From the NCBI GenBank assembly GCA_023375675.1, contig JALQBC010000029.1, positions 186,001 to 250,000 on the forward strand: a stretch of DNA of 64,000 nucleotides. Reading direction: 5' to 3'. The translations under genes were made by a program, and so were the position numbers. This DNA comes from Cytospora piceicola. Its lineage: Eukaryota; Ascomycota; Sordariomycetes; Diaporthales; Cytosporaceae. Under the pieces are notes generated by a model. It worked only from the letters and a program-made list of their open reading frames with translations, was not told where the DNA came from and made no database searches. Of the stretch, positions 23,301 to 36,405 are shown piece by piece; position 1 is the stretch's first letter; each line of letters starts with the position of its first letter.

Positions 23301-25626
23301 GTGCAAGCACGGGTATTCCACAGCAAGCCACCAGAGCTTCCTGAGTCCCATCCCGCGAAGGGATTAGCTCGTGCTGACCAAATCCCATCGCTTCGCGTGG
23401 AGTCTGGTGATCTTATTCCAGTTCGCTGTGCCTGTCTGGCTCGGTTGCCTCCCCATTGAGCCAAATCGGTCCGACGTCCCAGGGCAGGGGAGGTCTATAA
23501 GGTTATGACTCTAGATACCTACATAGCTGCATACTGGCATACCGTGCAAGAAGTCCTCGCGCAGTCGGACGACAAGGTTCGGACAACGGAGCTGGGGAGC
23601 CAAGGAGCTGAGAGTAGTTTCATAAAGGACCGTTAGCACTTGGCAGCCTGCATAATGATGGAGAACCCGTAAGTGAGCACAGCGAGATTTATAAAGCCAC
23701 TTGCCCATGCTAGGTGAAAGTCATTTGGCAGAAACAAAACAAAAGATGCTGAGTGCGGTCGCTATTGATCCTCCATAACCACCAAGCAACTTGGTGAAGA
23801 GCATTGCGGTCCCGATATAGCCAGCTGCTGATCTGGCAGTCGTTAGGGAACATATTGGGGTACTTCAGGAATGGCGACGCGTGGCATCCTGGTACAATAG
23901 CAGACTATCTTAGTAGTGGGATGGTGTGTAGACCACAGGCTGCAGGACAGGTTGGCGCTTCACATCGCCATTCTTCAGCTGATCTCGATGTCAGCTCGCT
24001 CGTCCTTGCGCCTCCTCACCACCAAGTCTGCCCCGGAAATTAGGACGTTTTCTCGGGTATATCGGCTGTGCTGTATCACTCTGCTTGTACGGATTCGTAC
24101 GAAAGCACTTGCTAGGCCCTGGAGTTCTCAGATGTCGTGTTTCTCACTCGACACTGTCGCGCGCAACTGAGCAAGACATGATAAACAGCAAACGGTCGTC
24201 ACTAGGGCGTCCATCAACTGCAACGTCGCGGAATGCTTGGCTGCAGCCGGTGATTTTGCTGTACACCAATGCTGTTATGGTCGTCTGGGAAACACGGGAT
24301 AACCGTGGCTGTTGTAACTTGTACCGTAAATCCAGTCCGGACAGGTCGGGTCTTTGTGAAACCATATCAGCCAAGCAGCCAAGCCAGCCCGCCCAGCCCC
24401 GCGGCGCTACTTGTACACTAGCGTTGCTGACAAACCTAATGGAGGAATGCTGGAATGTTGCTGCATCAGGCATCTCGACGGATTGAGGATTTTCTCGCTG
24501 CTGCATGCCAGACCTAATGGGGCATCTGGGTATTTTTGCTCATGTCGTTGCTCGCTGTGGGGACGGTACTCCTTGAATTATAGTATAGGGGTTTATTTGT
24601 TTACCCTTGGATGCTGTGCTAGGCAACTGCTTCACAGGGTTGGATCCTGCATTTATCTACCTAGGTATGTCTGCCATTATCTGGACACTCGATGATCTAC
24701 TATAGTACATAGATACCTAGGTACCTACCTAGGTAGGTAGTAAGTACCTAGGTACCTAGGTATACCTAGGTACACAAACCGGTAGGCAGGGATACGGACC
24801 AGAGGTTGAGATGGCGTGCCGCATAGTTACGTAATCACAATTTGCCCCACAAAGAAATGCACCCAGGCATTGTGGGTCCCAAACCACGAGTCACCGTTTA
24901 CTGTTTAAAACCGTGGCCGAGCTCCCCTCTCCCACATTCTTACATAAACACCTCTTCCGACCCTTTCGCTGACTTAGCAACACTTGCGAGCGACAACGCC
25001 AATCGTGCAGTTCTGGTAGTCAAGAAAGTGACCTCTCTCAGCTGTCGTCCTTCGGAGGTGAGTAGCCCCAGCTTCATTCAGCCAGCCTTCTTTTTCAGAC
25101 GGAGGTCATCATCATTCATCAGTCATCATTCATCAATCACCGATCACCACTTGTCAATCATCCACCAAAATGCTCTGTCTAACGGTTAATCCATCAGACC
25201 TCAAGCCATTCTTGCGAGACTCGTGTATCTATAGGGACAGAGCGGGACGGGTCAGATCTCTTCATGTTGATGAGTGATCGATCTGTTGACATTCCATCCG
25301 CCGAAACGGCACAACCGACAGTCGACACAGGCTCACAGTTTAGAAAGAAGAGACAAGGTTACATCACATCACTTGCGAAAGCCGACACGCCTAAAAACCG
25401 CCGAACTGGTCGGAGATAGTGTTTCTTGGCTGCGACCCTTTAGTCATCACCTTGCCTAGTCGGTCCCAAGGTGCCCCAATTCCCCAGGTGCTCAGGTGCT
25501 CAGGTGTCTCGATCGCGCGGCTGCTGGACAGGTATTTAACTTGTCAGGCCCCTACTGCTGAGTCAGAGTGACCACTTGAGAGAGCATAGCACTGCTTCTT
25601 GACTTCAACTCAGTTCTGTATGTAAG
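20350..25626. other. 5.3 kb region with no supportable gene
   Basis: Only short frames on both strands, none with a domain, plausible intron structure or family resemblance I can recognise. Base composition is near that of the rest of the core region, without the CA/TG depletion of a RIP-hit transposon. It holds the CCTAGG palindrome cluster at 24711-24775. The last 700 bp (24900-25626) are pyrimidine-rich and likely the promoter and 5' leader of the kapC-type gene. A noncoding RNA or small lineage-specific gene cannot be excluded. Confidence 0.45.
24711..24775. repeat. CCTAGG palindromic repeat cluster
   Basis: About 65 bp made almost only of overlapping TACCTAGGTA units and partial GGTAGGTA units. 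Each unit is its own reverse complement, so single strands can fold into hairpins. A similar cluster is at 51917-52003 and single copies are scattered in other intergenic regions. Confidence 0.85.
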
Positions 25627-27741
25627 ATGCAGGCTGCCAATACCAAACCTGGTGAGTACTTGTCATGTACCTCTCTCCTCCTCTCTCTCCCTCCTCCTCC
25701 CAGTGCCCCCTACACCGGTCCCCCCCCCTTCTTTCCACCCACGACCTCTATGACACTCACTGCCTGGATTGTCTATTCGAAACTGCACCTTCACGAACCC
25801 ATTCTATCACTTGCCTGCCAGCCATCATTCCATACCTCGGAATCCACGCCATTGTTCGGTTCCTCCAGCTCCTTCAGATGCCGAACTTGTTGGAAACAGG
25901 CAGTCAGCACACGCCCCAGTCTCTTGCCCCATGTTTGCATCCAAGTCCTGCGTCGAGTGGACTCAGGATTTATTGCAACCCAGTCACTGTTGAGTAGACT
26001 GTTGAAGCAAACCTTGAAAGTCCGATGCTCTCTACTGTCATGTAGAGAGTCACCAGAGAGTCACCTGGGCAGTCCACTTATACCATGGCCGGTTTTCTTA
26101 CATAATGATCACCCCCTCCTCCCTTTTACGCCTCACTCTTTCTCTCCGTACTCACCAGACAACCTTGGACCTCTTCGGGGTACTTCCAAAATACAAAATC
26201 CCAGCACGTCTTCCTTCTCCGCCACACCGACAATAAGTAATCGCAACCCACTCATCATTCATATTTACCTTGTTGTTTTCCCACCTCGTATACCTACTTT
26301 GGTTCGCTTGACAGCAGATCCCGTCGTCTACTGCCGTCCCAGTTTGCGTCGGTTTCAGCCTTGCTGTACGTTACTATTGTATAGTTTCAAGGCTAAGCTT
26401 ACCTCATCACTCCCTTGAGGCTCCTCCCCTCGGCATTACCTCAGCACTTCGCCCCGTGTGTATTTGCATTTACGGTCAAGTGTCCGACCGTTTCGGGGAA
26501 ACGGTAATGCGAATCCCATTATATGGCGACCCTTTGTCGTCCATAGTATCAACCGTACTGCCTTTTCAAACATACCCTTCTCTGCTTCCTGTCACGTTAT
26601 GACTTTGCGCCCTTGCTTTCTCAGGGCATTTGGACCGTGGCTGCATGATATGTATCTTATTTGGACAAGAGTGGCCCTGTCCACAGCTCGTTGCTCCTTA
26701 TAGCCTGGCGCTGTAACGCTGACATTCAATAACAGAGACAAGAGGACAGTCAACCGGATCATCGCCCTTGAACAACAATAGCAATAACACCAGGCCCCCT
26801 GTGATTGCCGCGAGTTCGCATCCCAAGTTGATTCCGCGCCCAAACCCCGCGCCGGATCCGTCGGTCACTCAGTCACTGGCGCAAGGTTATAGCAACGCGG
26901 TGACTCCAACTTCCACCGCCCCGACTATCGACCCTGAATTGTCCATTCATCCAACTCTGAGGAGCCCTGGATTCGTCCCTACGGCAATTATGATGCCAAG
27001 CGGTGTTCCGCCTCCTACCGAACATCCCGGTGCAATCCCCGTGGGAGCAAATCCGCCTGCACCGTCATCCCCTGAAGACCTATCTCCGGATGGTCGGAAG
27101 GCGAAACGAGAACTGTCGCAGTCCAAGCGTGCTGCGCAAAACCGAGCTGCTCAGGTAAGGATATCATGATCCCATGGCTCTATGTCGAGGTGTTGAGAAC
27201 TCTTGGCGAAGTGGCAGCAGGTAGTATGTCCCATGCTAACCTCGGTGTTCTATAGCGGGCTTTCCGTCAACGAAAGGAAGGCTACATCAAGAAGCTCGAG
27301 CAGCAAGTGCGCGACTATGGTGAGATGGAGCAGCAGTTCAAGGTGCTCCAGACTGAGAACTATTCGTTGCGAGAGTACATCGTTCACCTGCAGTCCCGGC
27401 TCATTGACGCCCAAGTCGAACCGCCTCAGCCACCACCAAACATCAACCTTTCGGCTTCTGTTCCAAGCCCAGCCATGCATGGTCTTCCTCAACAACCTCC
27501 ACCTGCCCAAGAAGAGGCTCCTCCAGCCGAGCCAACGCCCAACACCGGATCCGCTGCTGGGACCGCAGCCCTGGACGCAGTTGCGCAGGCAGTACAGAGT
27601 CTGAGTCGTTCGGACGCATCGTCTTTCAAGCCGGAGCCAACAGCAGCCGAGTCACAAGCCGCTGAGGATGCGCGTACAGCGCAGGAGCTGGCGAGACAAT
27701 TGGCGCAAGCGGGGGAGGGGGTACCGGCGGCTAACATGTAG
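25627..27741 (+). CDS. kapC: bZIP transcription factor, kapC/YAP-like
   Basis: Fungal basic leucine-zipper factor close to the Aspergillus KapC group, which is related to AP-1/YAP stress regulators. Three exons: 25627-25651, 26736-27154, 27256-27741; 309 residues. The first intron is 1084 nt, very long for this genome; its frame happens to stay open for 263 codons but reads as low-complexity. Exon 2 is a disordered Asn/Pro/Thr-rich region ending in the basic region: KRELSQSKRAAQNRAAQ. Intron 2 splits the basic region exactly before RAFRQRKEGYIKKLEQQV, a position typical for the family. The zipper heptads continue to about residue 195 (FKVLQTENYSLREYIVHLQS), then a Pro/Gln/Ala-rich tail. After the TAG at 27739-27741 the same frame stays open for 27 more plausible codons (see findings). 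Nuclear, DNA-binding; target genes unknown. Confidence 0.9.
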
Positions 27742-29120
27742 GACGTGAACAGCGCCGGGATCAATCTGGATCCGAACTTGCAGGGAGAGGTTGTGCGGCT
27801 GCCTTTGCTAGACTTTTTTGAGTGAGTGGCGTAAGACCTTGCGGATGAACGCACAAGGTTTTGGAATCATGACTCTTTCCGTTTGGAGTCTGCGGCTGTT
27901 TGCTCTTGAGAGGCAACGGGGTGAGGTATGAGTGAGTTTTTGACGACTGTTCCCGCCTAAGGAAGACGGGACCCCAGAATATGCAGTAATCGTTTTTAGA
28001 GGATATCTGGGAGTTGGGGATGGGCTCTTGCTGGTCTGTTAATGCATAAATGGTTTGCTCTTTACTATTGTCTTCCTCACATGAACAATCCTCCTTGTAC
28101 CGCTTGCGGGCTAAGATTGCGTGTACATTGAATGGTACGTAGGCTGCAATAAATGGGTGGGACGTTGGGACAAGGACACACCATCGCGTAATGGCAACTT
28201 TGGTAACGACCCCGAAGCTGAAAATGGCTTCCTCAAGAGCAGAAACCGCCGGTGTGGAGCACGCCTCTACCCTGGTACGACATGTCTTTTGGTATGAACT
28301 CCCAGTATCATAAATGGATTACTCTCCAGACGGCACGAGTCGAATATGGTGCTAGCTCTAGATTGTGCTAAGCTCACGAACTGGGTTGTAAATGATGACT
28401 TGTGCCTGACGTGAGTCGAAGATACCGCCAACTCTAATCAATCAATCAGTCAGTCGGGATACCGTGGACATTTCATTGCCTTCTCGTCTTGTCTTGTTCT
28501 TTCTGCAACAAAAATGTATTTGCAACCCAGAAATAGCCACTAAAACTCCGTTTGCTTCCAAATGTTTGCACTTTCCGTTACCCGCCGCCGCCGCCAGAAG
28601 GGAGGGCCTATTTTGTCGCTCGCTCTCTTCTTTCTCTATGTGAAGCACGGGATGTTTTTTGTCTCTTTCTTCCAGCACCTTGCGGGGAAGGAAAAAAAAA
28701 AGAGGATAAAAAGTTGATCGGCGTCTCGCCGCGTCCGCCAACGGGTCCCCCTCCCGCCGGGCGTTCGTCCCGGCTTCCAAGGAGAACATAGTAGTGGTGA
28801 AGTGGCGGCTGATGAGTAGTCTCCCTTTCGTAGATACCAACTTTGCTTTGGTGACATGACTCCCCATATTCCAGCCTGGTTGACTTCCCGAATGCTTGTG
28901 ATCTTGCCATGTCCCCCTTTACGTCTTCTCCCTCCCGGTCCGGATGCATCCCATGTGATGATGCCGGGCTGCCCGCCTCGAAACTCGCAAACCCCTTTCC
29001 CCCTTAAATCAACTCCATATCCGGAGCCCGAGTCTGTCGTTCATGCATGCCAGCCGGTGGGCCAGCAACACACTCCCCCACCTCTTACCGAATGAAAAGG
29101 AACCTCCCACGTCCCTCCGT
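27742..29120. other. Intergenic between convergent kapC-type and SEC4-type genes
   Basis: About 1.4 kb of 3' sequence. The first 84 bases continue the kapC-type frame after its stop. The overlapping minus-strand frames at 28440-28950 have no recognisable content. No RNA gene seen. Confidence 0.5.
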
Positions 29121-30100
<980 letters not shown>

Positions 30101-31041
30101 GTTGAGGGCTGGTCGGGCACCACTCGAGATGCCGTTTCTGGGATGTTTGCGGTCGGTATTTGGAGGGCGGATTAGACGGTTCTTCAGACGGTGAGGGAGT
30201 TCGTAGTGCGGAATGATGGATGGATAGATTGGTGTATTGGGGGATATTATTTGCTTATCGCCTCGCTGGGGGGAGCCGAAACAAAGCGTCAGTCAGTCAG
30301 GAAGGATGATGTGTTTATTGTAGGACAAAGTTTCGTCTCGCAGGATGTTGTGCAGGAAGAAGGAGTTTGGGAGACAGATTGACGGTGACGGCGGCGGTAG
30401 GTGGTGAGCTGGTACGAACCAGTAGTGGAGAGGCGCCTGCACGAGTTCAGGGTGGATGCACCGAGCCCGTGTCAAGTTGGAGTTACGTGTAGTCTAGCCA
30501 TTGGGACTTGTGCACCAGGGTGGTGTGGATACGCTAGCCTTCGTCATGGAGCACCAGAAGCACTTAGTATCAAACCTTCAACATTTGGAACTCGGGGTAA
30601 TATTACCACATGCATTACTTTAGTTTCGATCAGACTCACGCTAGGCCCGGATGTTGATATCCTTGGATGTTCTAGGGTCTCTAGGGTCCCAGGTGGGAGA
30701 TAGGTACCTAACGGTGATCTAGATCTCTTAGCTACTTGAGTACCCAGGCAGCCAGTGTTGACCGCCATGTGCAGATGAGGCTGCCGCCGTCAAGGTATTG
30801 TTATGTTCGGACCAGACAGCGGCTTAAACGCACTCCCCTCTAACAATACAATATAAATCTCGCAAGATAGTCCAAGCCACCAAGGCCACGCGTTAGTGAG
30901 AAGCCATGATTCAGATGCATCTTTTTCCTTTTTTTTTTTCCTTCCTCTTCTTCTTCTTCTTGTTCTTGTTCTTCTTTTCTGTGGGGTTCACATTTACTCA
31001 TAGGAAAGCATATCTTCATTTCGTATTCTCATACACATCAA
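30101..31041. other. Intergenic, SEC4-type promoter and NCA2 3' end
   Basis: About 940 bp. At 30918-30980 there is a strong pyrimidine tract (T-rich, then CTT triplets), a purine tract on the NCA2 strand just after its stop. CCTAGGT-like motifs occur at 30660-30740. No gene seen. Confidence 0.5.
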
Positions 31042-33213
31042 CTAATTGGCATGCAACCACTTGGAATAAGCCCACCGGACCCTCTCCAAAGCCCTCATCT
31101 GGACCTGCATCCCCTTGCCGTTCGCCATATCATTGAGATCCTCAAGGAACTCACCCTCAACCTCCCTCGGCATGAGCCTCCCCTCACTAACCAAGTTGCG
31201 GAGGATAGCAACCTCCGTGACCAACAGTCCACGGTCCTTGTACGCCAGGATATTGGTATCAGCGGGCGTTGCCTCGGTAAAAATCCGGTCAATGTTCCTG
31301 AGCGTCCGCACACAGCGGCCAACCTTCTCCCCGCGTCGTCGTGTGCCCCTGCGGTTGCTGAATAGCACGCCAGGCAGGTAAGACAGTACCGTAACAGTAA
31401 CCAGGATACCAGGTGTGAGGCCTACAAAGCCAAAAACGAGTTCCTGCGACTTGAGAAGGGCATCGATCCCGGAGATGGCAACTTCGAGGTCAACCTTGGT
31501 CTTTTGCACCTGGATCAGTAGACTCCTGACCAGATCGCCCCTCACCGCCCCGACAAATGGCTTGCGGAGATCATGTTCGTAGGCCTTCAACACGGGAGTC
31601 ACATCGCCCTCCTTGACCTTAGCGCGGATCTCAGAAATCTGAATCTCAGACAAGGTAGATGACCCCTCCACGGCCAATGCTGGCCTGTCAATCGAGAAGT
31701 CAACCACCATGCGTTCCAGACTCTCCCGGTCAGCCTTGAGACTGTCGCGGCTCATGATTGCGATTTCAGACTGAGAGTCGTGTCGAATTGTGCCGATGAC
31801 CTTGCGGACCGGCTCGACTACCCAGTTAAACCAGAAATCCTTTGCGGTGACGCCGAGGTCACGAACCCAGTTGATGATATCGGCCTTGCGGTTGACGAGT
31901 ATGCGTAGGATAGTTGATGAAGAAATCATGAGCAGACCAGCGGGCAGCCAATACCGAATGAGTCGCGAGGGCCGACCATTCTCTACCACGACCTTGTCAG
32001 TGGTTGTAATGTGCTCCGGCATGCGCTCTTCCAGGATAGAAAGAAGCCGTCTCGCCACGACTGCGGGCTTGTTGGCTACTTCGTCGGCGCGAATCGAGAG
32101 GTCCGGATCCTCTCCCACCCAGGCGAAGACCTTATCCTCGAACTCAGCGATACCATGATCCAGGTTGGATACATCCCTCAGGACGACATCCATCAGGGCA
32201 ACGCTTCGTTCCACAACGGCCCTCAACTCGGCGCCGTGGTCACGAACATCAATCTTGTTCTCATCCATGTCAAAGTCCAGACCCTCATCTATCAACAAGC
32301 CCAGTCCACTCGCTGTCATCTCCCGCAACCTCTTGAGCTGGTTCTGCTTCTGCTTGGCTTCGGACCGGCACAGGGTCACGGTAGAAAACATCTTATGCTG
32401 GACATCCTTCAGGGACCGATCCATTACGGTCTCTCGCACAATAGAGTAGAAGCGTCCCCATCGTTGGGACATACTGTCGCTCTGAGGCTGGGGTGACCTG
32501 CTGAACAAGCTAGCCCTCCGGTGCAGTGTAGAGCGTAGCCTGCTCTCTCGGTAAATGTCTTTGGACCATGACCACCAGCGCAGCGGCGAGGTTTGGACGG
32601 CATAGCAAGTACTGTAGGTATATGAGCCGAGGACCTGGTCCCAGTACCAGATATCGTGGCTAAGCGGGATGATTTGATCGAGGAGAGTGTTCAGGACTAG
32701 ACCGTATGTCTGGGTCGTGGCCTTGCTGACCAGCAGCCACTCGACCTCAGACTCATACTGACTCTGAGCCTCAATGAGCTCGTCGGCGGAGGCGAGACTA
32801 GACTGGTGAAGGAGCTCCTTGATGCGTACGGCTGGAAGTACGGCGGTAGAAGTTGTGGACAGGCTCTTGACAATACGCAGCAGATCGTTGATTCTGGGAG
32901 ATGAGAGATCAACTGTGGCGGTACTGCGGGCCCTGACATCCTCATCGGTTTCAGAATCCGGCTCGTCAATAGCGTCTTCCGGGTCGACCAGAGGGTGTAG
33001 CAAAAGACGGTCAATCTGGGCGTCAATGCGCCGAACTTGGCTAGACAAAGGTTAGTAAGACGGGATATTCGAATAGAGCGACGACAGACCGCGAGCACGA
33101 GCGACGCAGGGGCCCGCGGCCCGGGGAGGGAGGGGGGCTGTTTTGGTGGGGGGAGAATGTGTTGGACTCGTTCCGGGTCCGGGATTTTGAACGTACTCGG
33201 TCACAATGGACAT
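31042..33213 (-). CDS. NCA2: Mitochondrial NCA2 family protein (nuclear control of ATPase 2)
   Basis: Protein of the mitochondrial outer membrane region that in yeast influences expression of the mtDNA-encoded ATP synthase subunits Atp6/Atp8. Two exons: 33213-33197 (only 17 nt) and 33040-31042; 671 residues. Splicing over the 156-nt intron (donor GTACGT, branch ACTAAC, acceptor CTAG) gives the family-like start MSIVTDQVRRIDAQIDRLL; reading the second exon alone lacks an ATG. Features: WYWDQVLGSY and LRWWSWSKDIYRES near 130-170, the family segment TASGLGLLIDEGLDFD, a hydrophobic stretch YWLPAGLLMISSSTILRIL near residue 375, and a second membrane-like stretch LVFGFVGLTPGILVTVTVLS near 545. The two membrane segments and Trp-rich block fit NCA2. 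Identification is good, molecular role is less clear in the family at large. Confidence 0.9.
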
Positions 33214-34867
33214 ATTCCTCATCCTCTCACCGATGCCCCAAGGGCATTACTGGCCGTTAATTCCGTGCTCTGTTGGGAACTGAGGGTGATGGATGGGCCG
33301 CACGTAGGCTGGTAGGCTGGTAGGCTGGTAGGTCGATGAGAGGCGCGTGGTAGGGTGGCAATATGATATGATCAGACCATGCAAAATTGGCTCTCGGAAG
33401 GCAAGACAACCGAAGAAATGCTGGAGAAGGCGGATGGAAGAAATAAGTGGGGTTATGGTGGCACACCTCGTCTGCTATCGACCGACCGACAGAAGCTAAC
33501 AGACAGTCAGTTGAGATGGGTTGAAACGGGGACCTCGTCAACCACAACAACTCAGGCAGGAAGAGAAAAAGGGTCTGTGTTTTTCTCCAAGCAGATGTCC
33601 TTTGTCAAAGCACCCAGTTGGACCAAGCTGCGGGCAAGCAGGCAAGATCAGTGATAGGTAGGGTTCACACTACCTAGATACTGTAGAGGGGCTGCCTGGC
33701 TTGCCTGGTTTGTCAACGTGTGAGATCAATGTGGGGCATTCTCAATTGTAGTGTATGTATTGACGTGGTCTTTGTTGGGTTCCTGGTTGCGATGGCGGAT
33801 GACAACTTGGAACCTTCCAAATACCTAGGTGATCTCAGACGTCATAAGGAACATGTACTTACTTATGCAGTACTATTACCACCCAGCACAGCCTACTTGA
33901 GTACATAGGAACACCAAAAGGTTTGTATTGTGTGGGGGACAAGCCACTTTTACCGGTCTAATATTTTTTTTCGTGACACTCCAGTTGATCGATAGCAAAC
34001 CAGTTCCATGACCGGATGGCCGGAATTAAGGGCCGCCGAGCACACGAGATCAGGTACCCGGATACACAGTAATGTGCCCGTCCGGACTTAGAGGCATGTG
34101 TCTCAAATCCAGTCTGTCGGGTTGGCCAACAATTGCTGAAAACATTCGATCCGAGAGCTTTCGGGAGGCAGTAAAACCGACTCGATCCGTCGTGCCGTCT
34201 ACAAGGCATTACACATCATCATCATGCGAGACGGAAACCTCACCGCTTGGCGGCAGTCGCAGTACGCAAACCAGTGATGACTAGCATAACAAGCATGACG
34301 AGCAGACAAGAAAAAAAGAAAGTCGGCTTTGAATGATCTATTCTCAATTGAGAGCACTTCATCGAAAGATAGTGGTGGCATGTGGGATGCGGCATGTGGA
34401 TGGAGGGGGGGTTGTTCCATTCGGAATCCATTTGCCGCTGCCAATCATGTTCGCCTGCGATCTGCATTCAAATGGATTTTGGGGCCTTACATCAGTGCAG
34501 CTGCACTCTGTCCGAGCACGGAACGCGGAATCTCGAGCTAGGCCATCTGCTCATTATGAAAGTGGGTGGGCCGCTATTGGCCTACCTGCAGGGGTTAATG
34601 CTGTCAAATGGCCTTATCCACACCACAACAAAACCCCTAACAGAAACCTTTATCTTTCAACGTTTCCCGTCTTCTATTTCCGCAGCCTCGAGATCCCCCC
34701 CCCCTGGTGTCAAGTCAAGTTCGTTGAAGAGAGTTACCACCACACAGAACCCGCCTTCTTTTGGTCTCTTCACACCACCACACACTTTCATTCATCCATT
34801 GAGTCATCTGTCTTAGAAACTTGGATTGATTTCTATTCGAGGCCGCGCTCTCGCGAGAAAGCCCACC
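33214..34867. other. Divergent intergenic region NCA2-ERG25
   Basis: About 1.65 kb. It holds a short tandem repeat of TAGGCTGG (three units, about 33305-33329) and CT-rich sequence before the ERG25 ATG (34620-34867). The frames at 34333-34944 are not supported as genes. It should contain both promoters. Confidence 0.5.
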
Positions 34868-35990
34868 ATGGCGACCGTCGTGTACGTATTGTGCCACATC
34901 TCCCGTCTCCCTGGTTGATCAGGCCGACCCGAGCAAAGAACTAACGAATTATCTCTTCCAGAACCACGACTCTCTCCTCACTCAATTCCACCATCTCCAG
35001 TGGTCTCAACAGCACCAACCCGGCCGACTACTTCTCCGTCTTCGAAGAGGTATCCAAGATCAATGTGCAGCTCAACGTCGTCGAGCGCCTGTGGGCCGCT
35101 TGGTACCTCTACATGCAGAATGACACCCTCGCCACTGGTATAATGTCGTTCCTGATGCACGAGATCGTATACTTTGGTCGCTCTGCGCCCTGGATGATTA
35201 TCGATGCCATTCCTTACTTCAACAGGTACAAGCTTCAAAAAGTGAGTCTGCCTCCCCCCTTTTTTTTCTCTTCCCGTCTGCGCACCGGCTCTCGCCGAGA
35301 AAAAGAAATAACCGACTAACCACCCGTCTCGAATAGCAAAAAATACCGACTTGGAGAGAACAATTCGATTGCGCCGCCCTTGTTCTCCTGTCCCACGTCA
35401 CCGTTGAGCTTCCCCAGATCTGGTTGTTCCACCCCATTGCTACCTTCTTCGGCATGGACTACGGCATACCTTTCCCCAGCCTGTTCAAGATGGCCTACCA
35501 GATTGCCGTCTTCTTCGTTTTGGAGGACACATGGCACTACTGGACCCACCGCCTGCTGCACTACGGTCCGCTGTACAAGAACATTCACAAGCTGCACCAT
35601 ACCTACTCCGCGCCCTTCGGCCTCGCCGCCGAGTACGCCTCGCCTATCGAGGTTATGGTCCTCGCCCTTGGAACCATTGGTGGCCCTATCCTCTGGGTCT
35701 CCGTCACGGGCGATCTCCACCTGTTCACTATGTACATCTGGATTGTTCTCCGTCTTTTCCAGGCCATCGATGCCCACTCCGGCTACGACTTCCCCTGGAG
35801 CTTGCGACACTTCCTGCCCGTCTGGGCTGGCGCCGAACACCACGATGTGCACCACGAGAAGTTCATTGGCAACTACGCTTCCAGCTTCCGCTGGTGGGAC
35901 TACTTCTTGGACACTGAGGCCGGCGAGGTCGCGGCCAAGAAGCGTAGGGACAAGAAGCTGGCGACTATCAGGGCCAAGAAGGCCCAGTAA
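34868..35990 (+). CDS. ERG25: C-4 methylsterol oxidase
   Basis: ER membrane di-iron oxygenase that starts removal of the two C-4 methyl groups in ergosterol synthesis. Three exons: 34868-34881 (14 nt), 34962-35241, 35337-35990; 315 residues. Exon 1 encodes MATV plus two bases; the junction restores [13 protein letters not shown]. The fatty-acid-hydroxylase histidine boxes are complete: HRLLH at about 169-173, HKLHH at 182-186 and HHDVHH at 266-271. Hydrophobic segments lie near 60-80, 100-125, 145-160 and 200-240. The C terminus is lysine-rich ([19 protein letters not shown]), which can act as an ER-retention type tail. Convergent with the carbinolamine dehydratase gene. Like ERG1 at the left edge it needs oxygen and iron or flavin. 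Confidence 0.95.
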
Positions 35991-36405
35991 GCAGCTCGCT
36001 CCCAATGGGCATATGCTGCGGGAGTTCCGTATATAACACTGCGAAAATGAGCCGAGTCGACAATGTCAACAGGAAAGGCCGCTTCCAGTGTGGGAACGTG
36101 GTGAGTGAGCGCGTTGACCACGCCACGCATCGTCCTTGGGATGGCTCCGTTCGAAATCAAACGGGATTTTATCAACACCATGGCCCTTGGCCGAATGCAT
36201 ATCTCCACAACGTGTGAGGATGCGGCGGTGGCAGGGGCGCTTGGATAGAGAGGGTGGCGTCCTGAGAAAGCTTAGTTCCGCCTGTATATAGTACTTGGCT
36301 GCCGACTCTTGTCGGGTACCTTTTAGATTAATACTAGTAATGCCACACCAAAAGTTTATGTTCGGAAACTTTTTGCAGTGTATGTTTATGTTCCAATGTG
36401 ACGTA
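35991..36405. other. Intergenic between convergent ERG25 and dehydratase genes
   Basis: 415 bp of facing 3' ends. No feature beyond expected 3' UTR sequence. Confidence 0.6.

Noticed and set aside
25627..26418. 263-codon open frame from the kapC-type start codon
   Set aside because: It reads through the donor GTGAGT into pyrimidine-rich low-complexity sequence and never reaches the bZIP domain; it is the first intron.
34333..34944. 203-codon frame upstream of ERG25
   Set aside because: Overlaps the ERG25 first exon and intron in another frame; no domain or codon pattern; probably promoter and leader.
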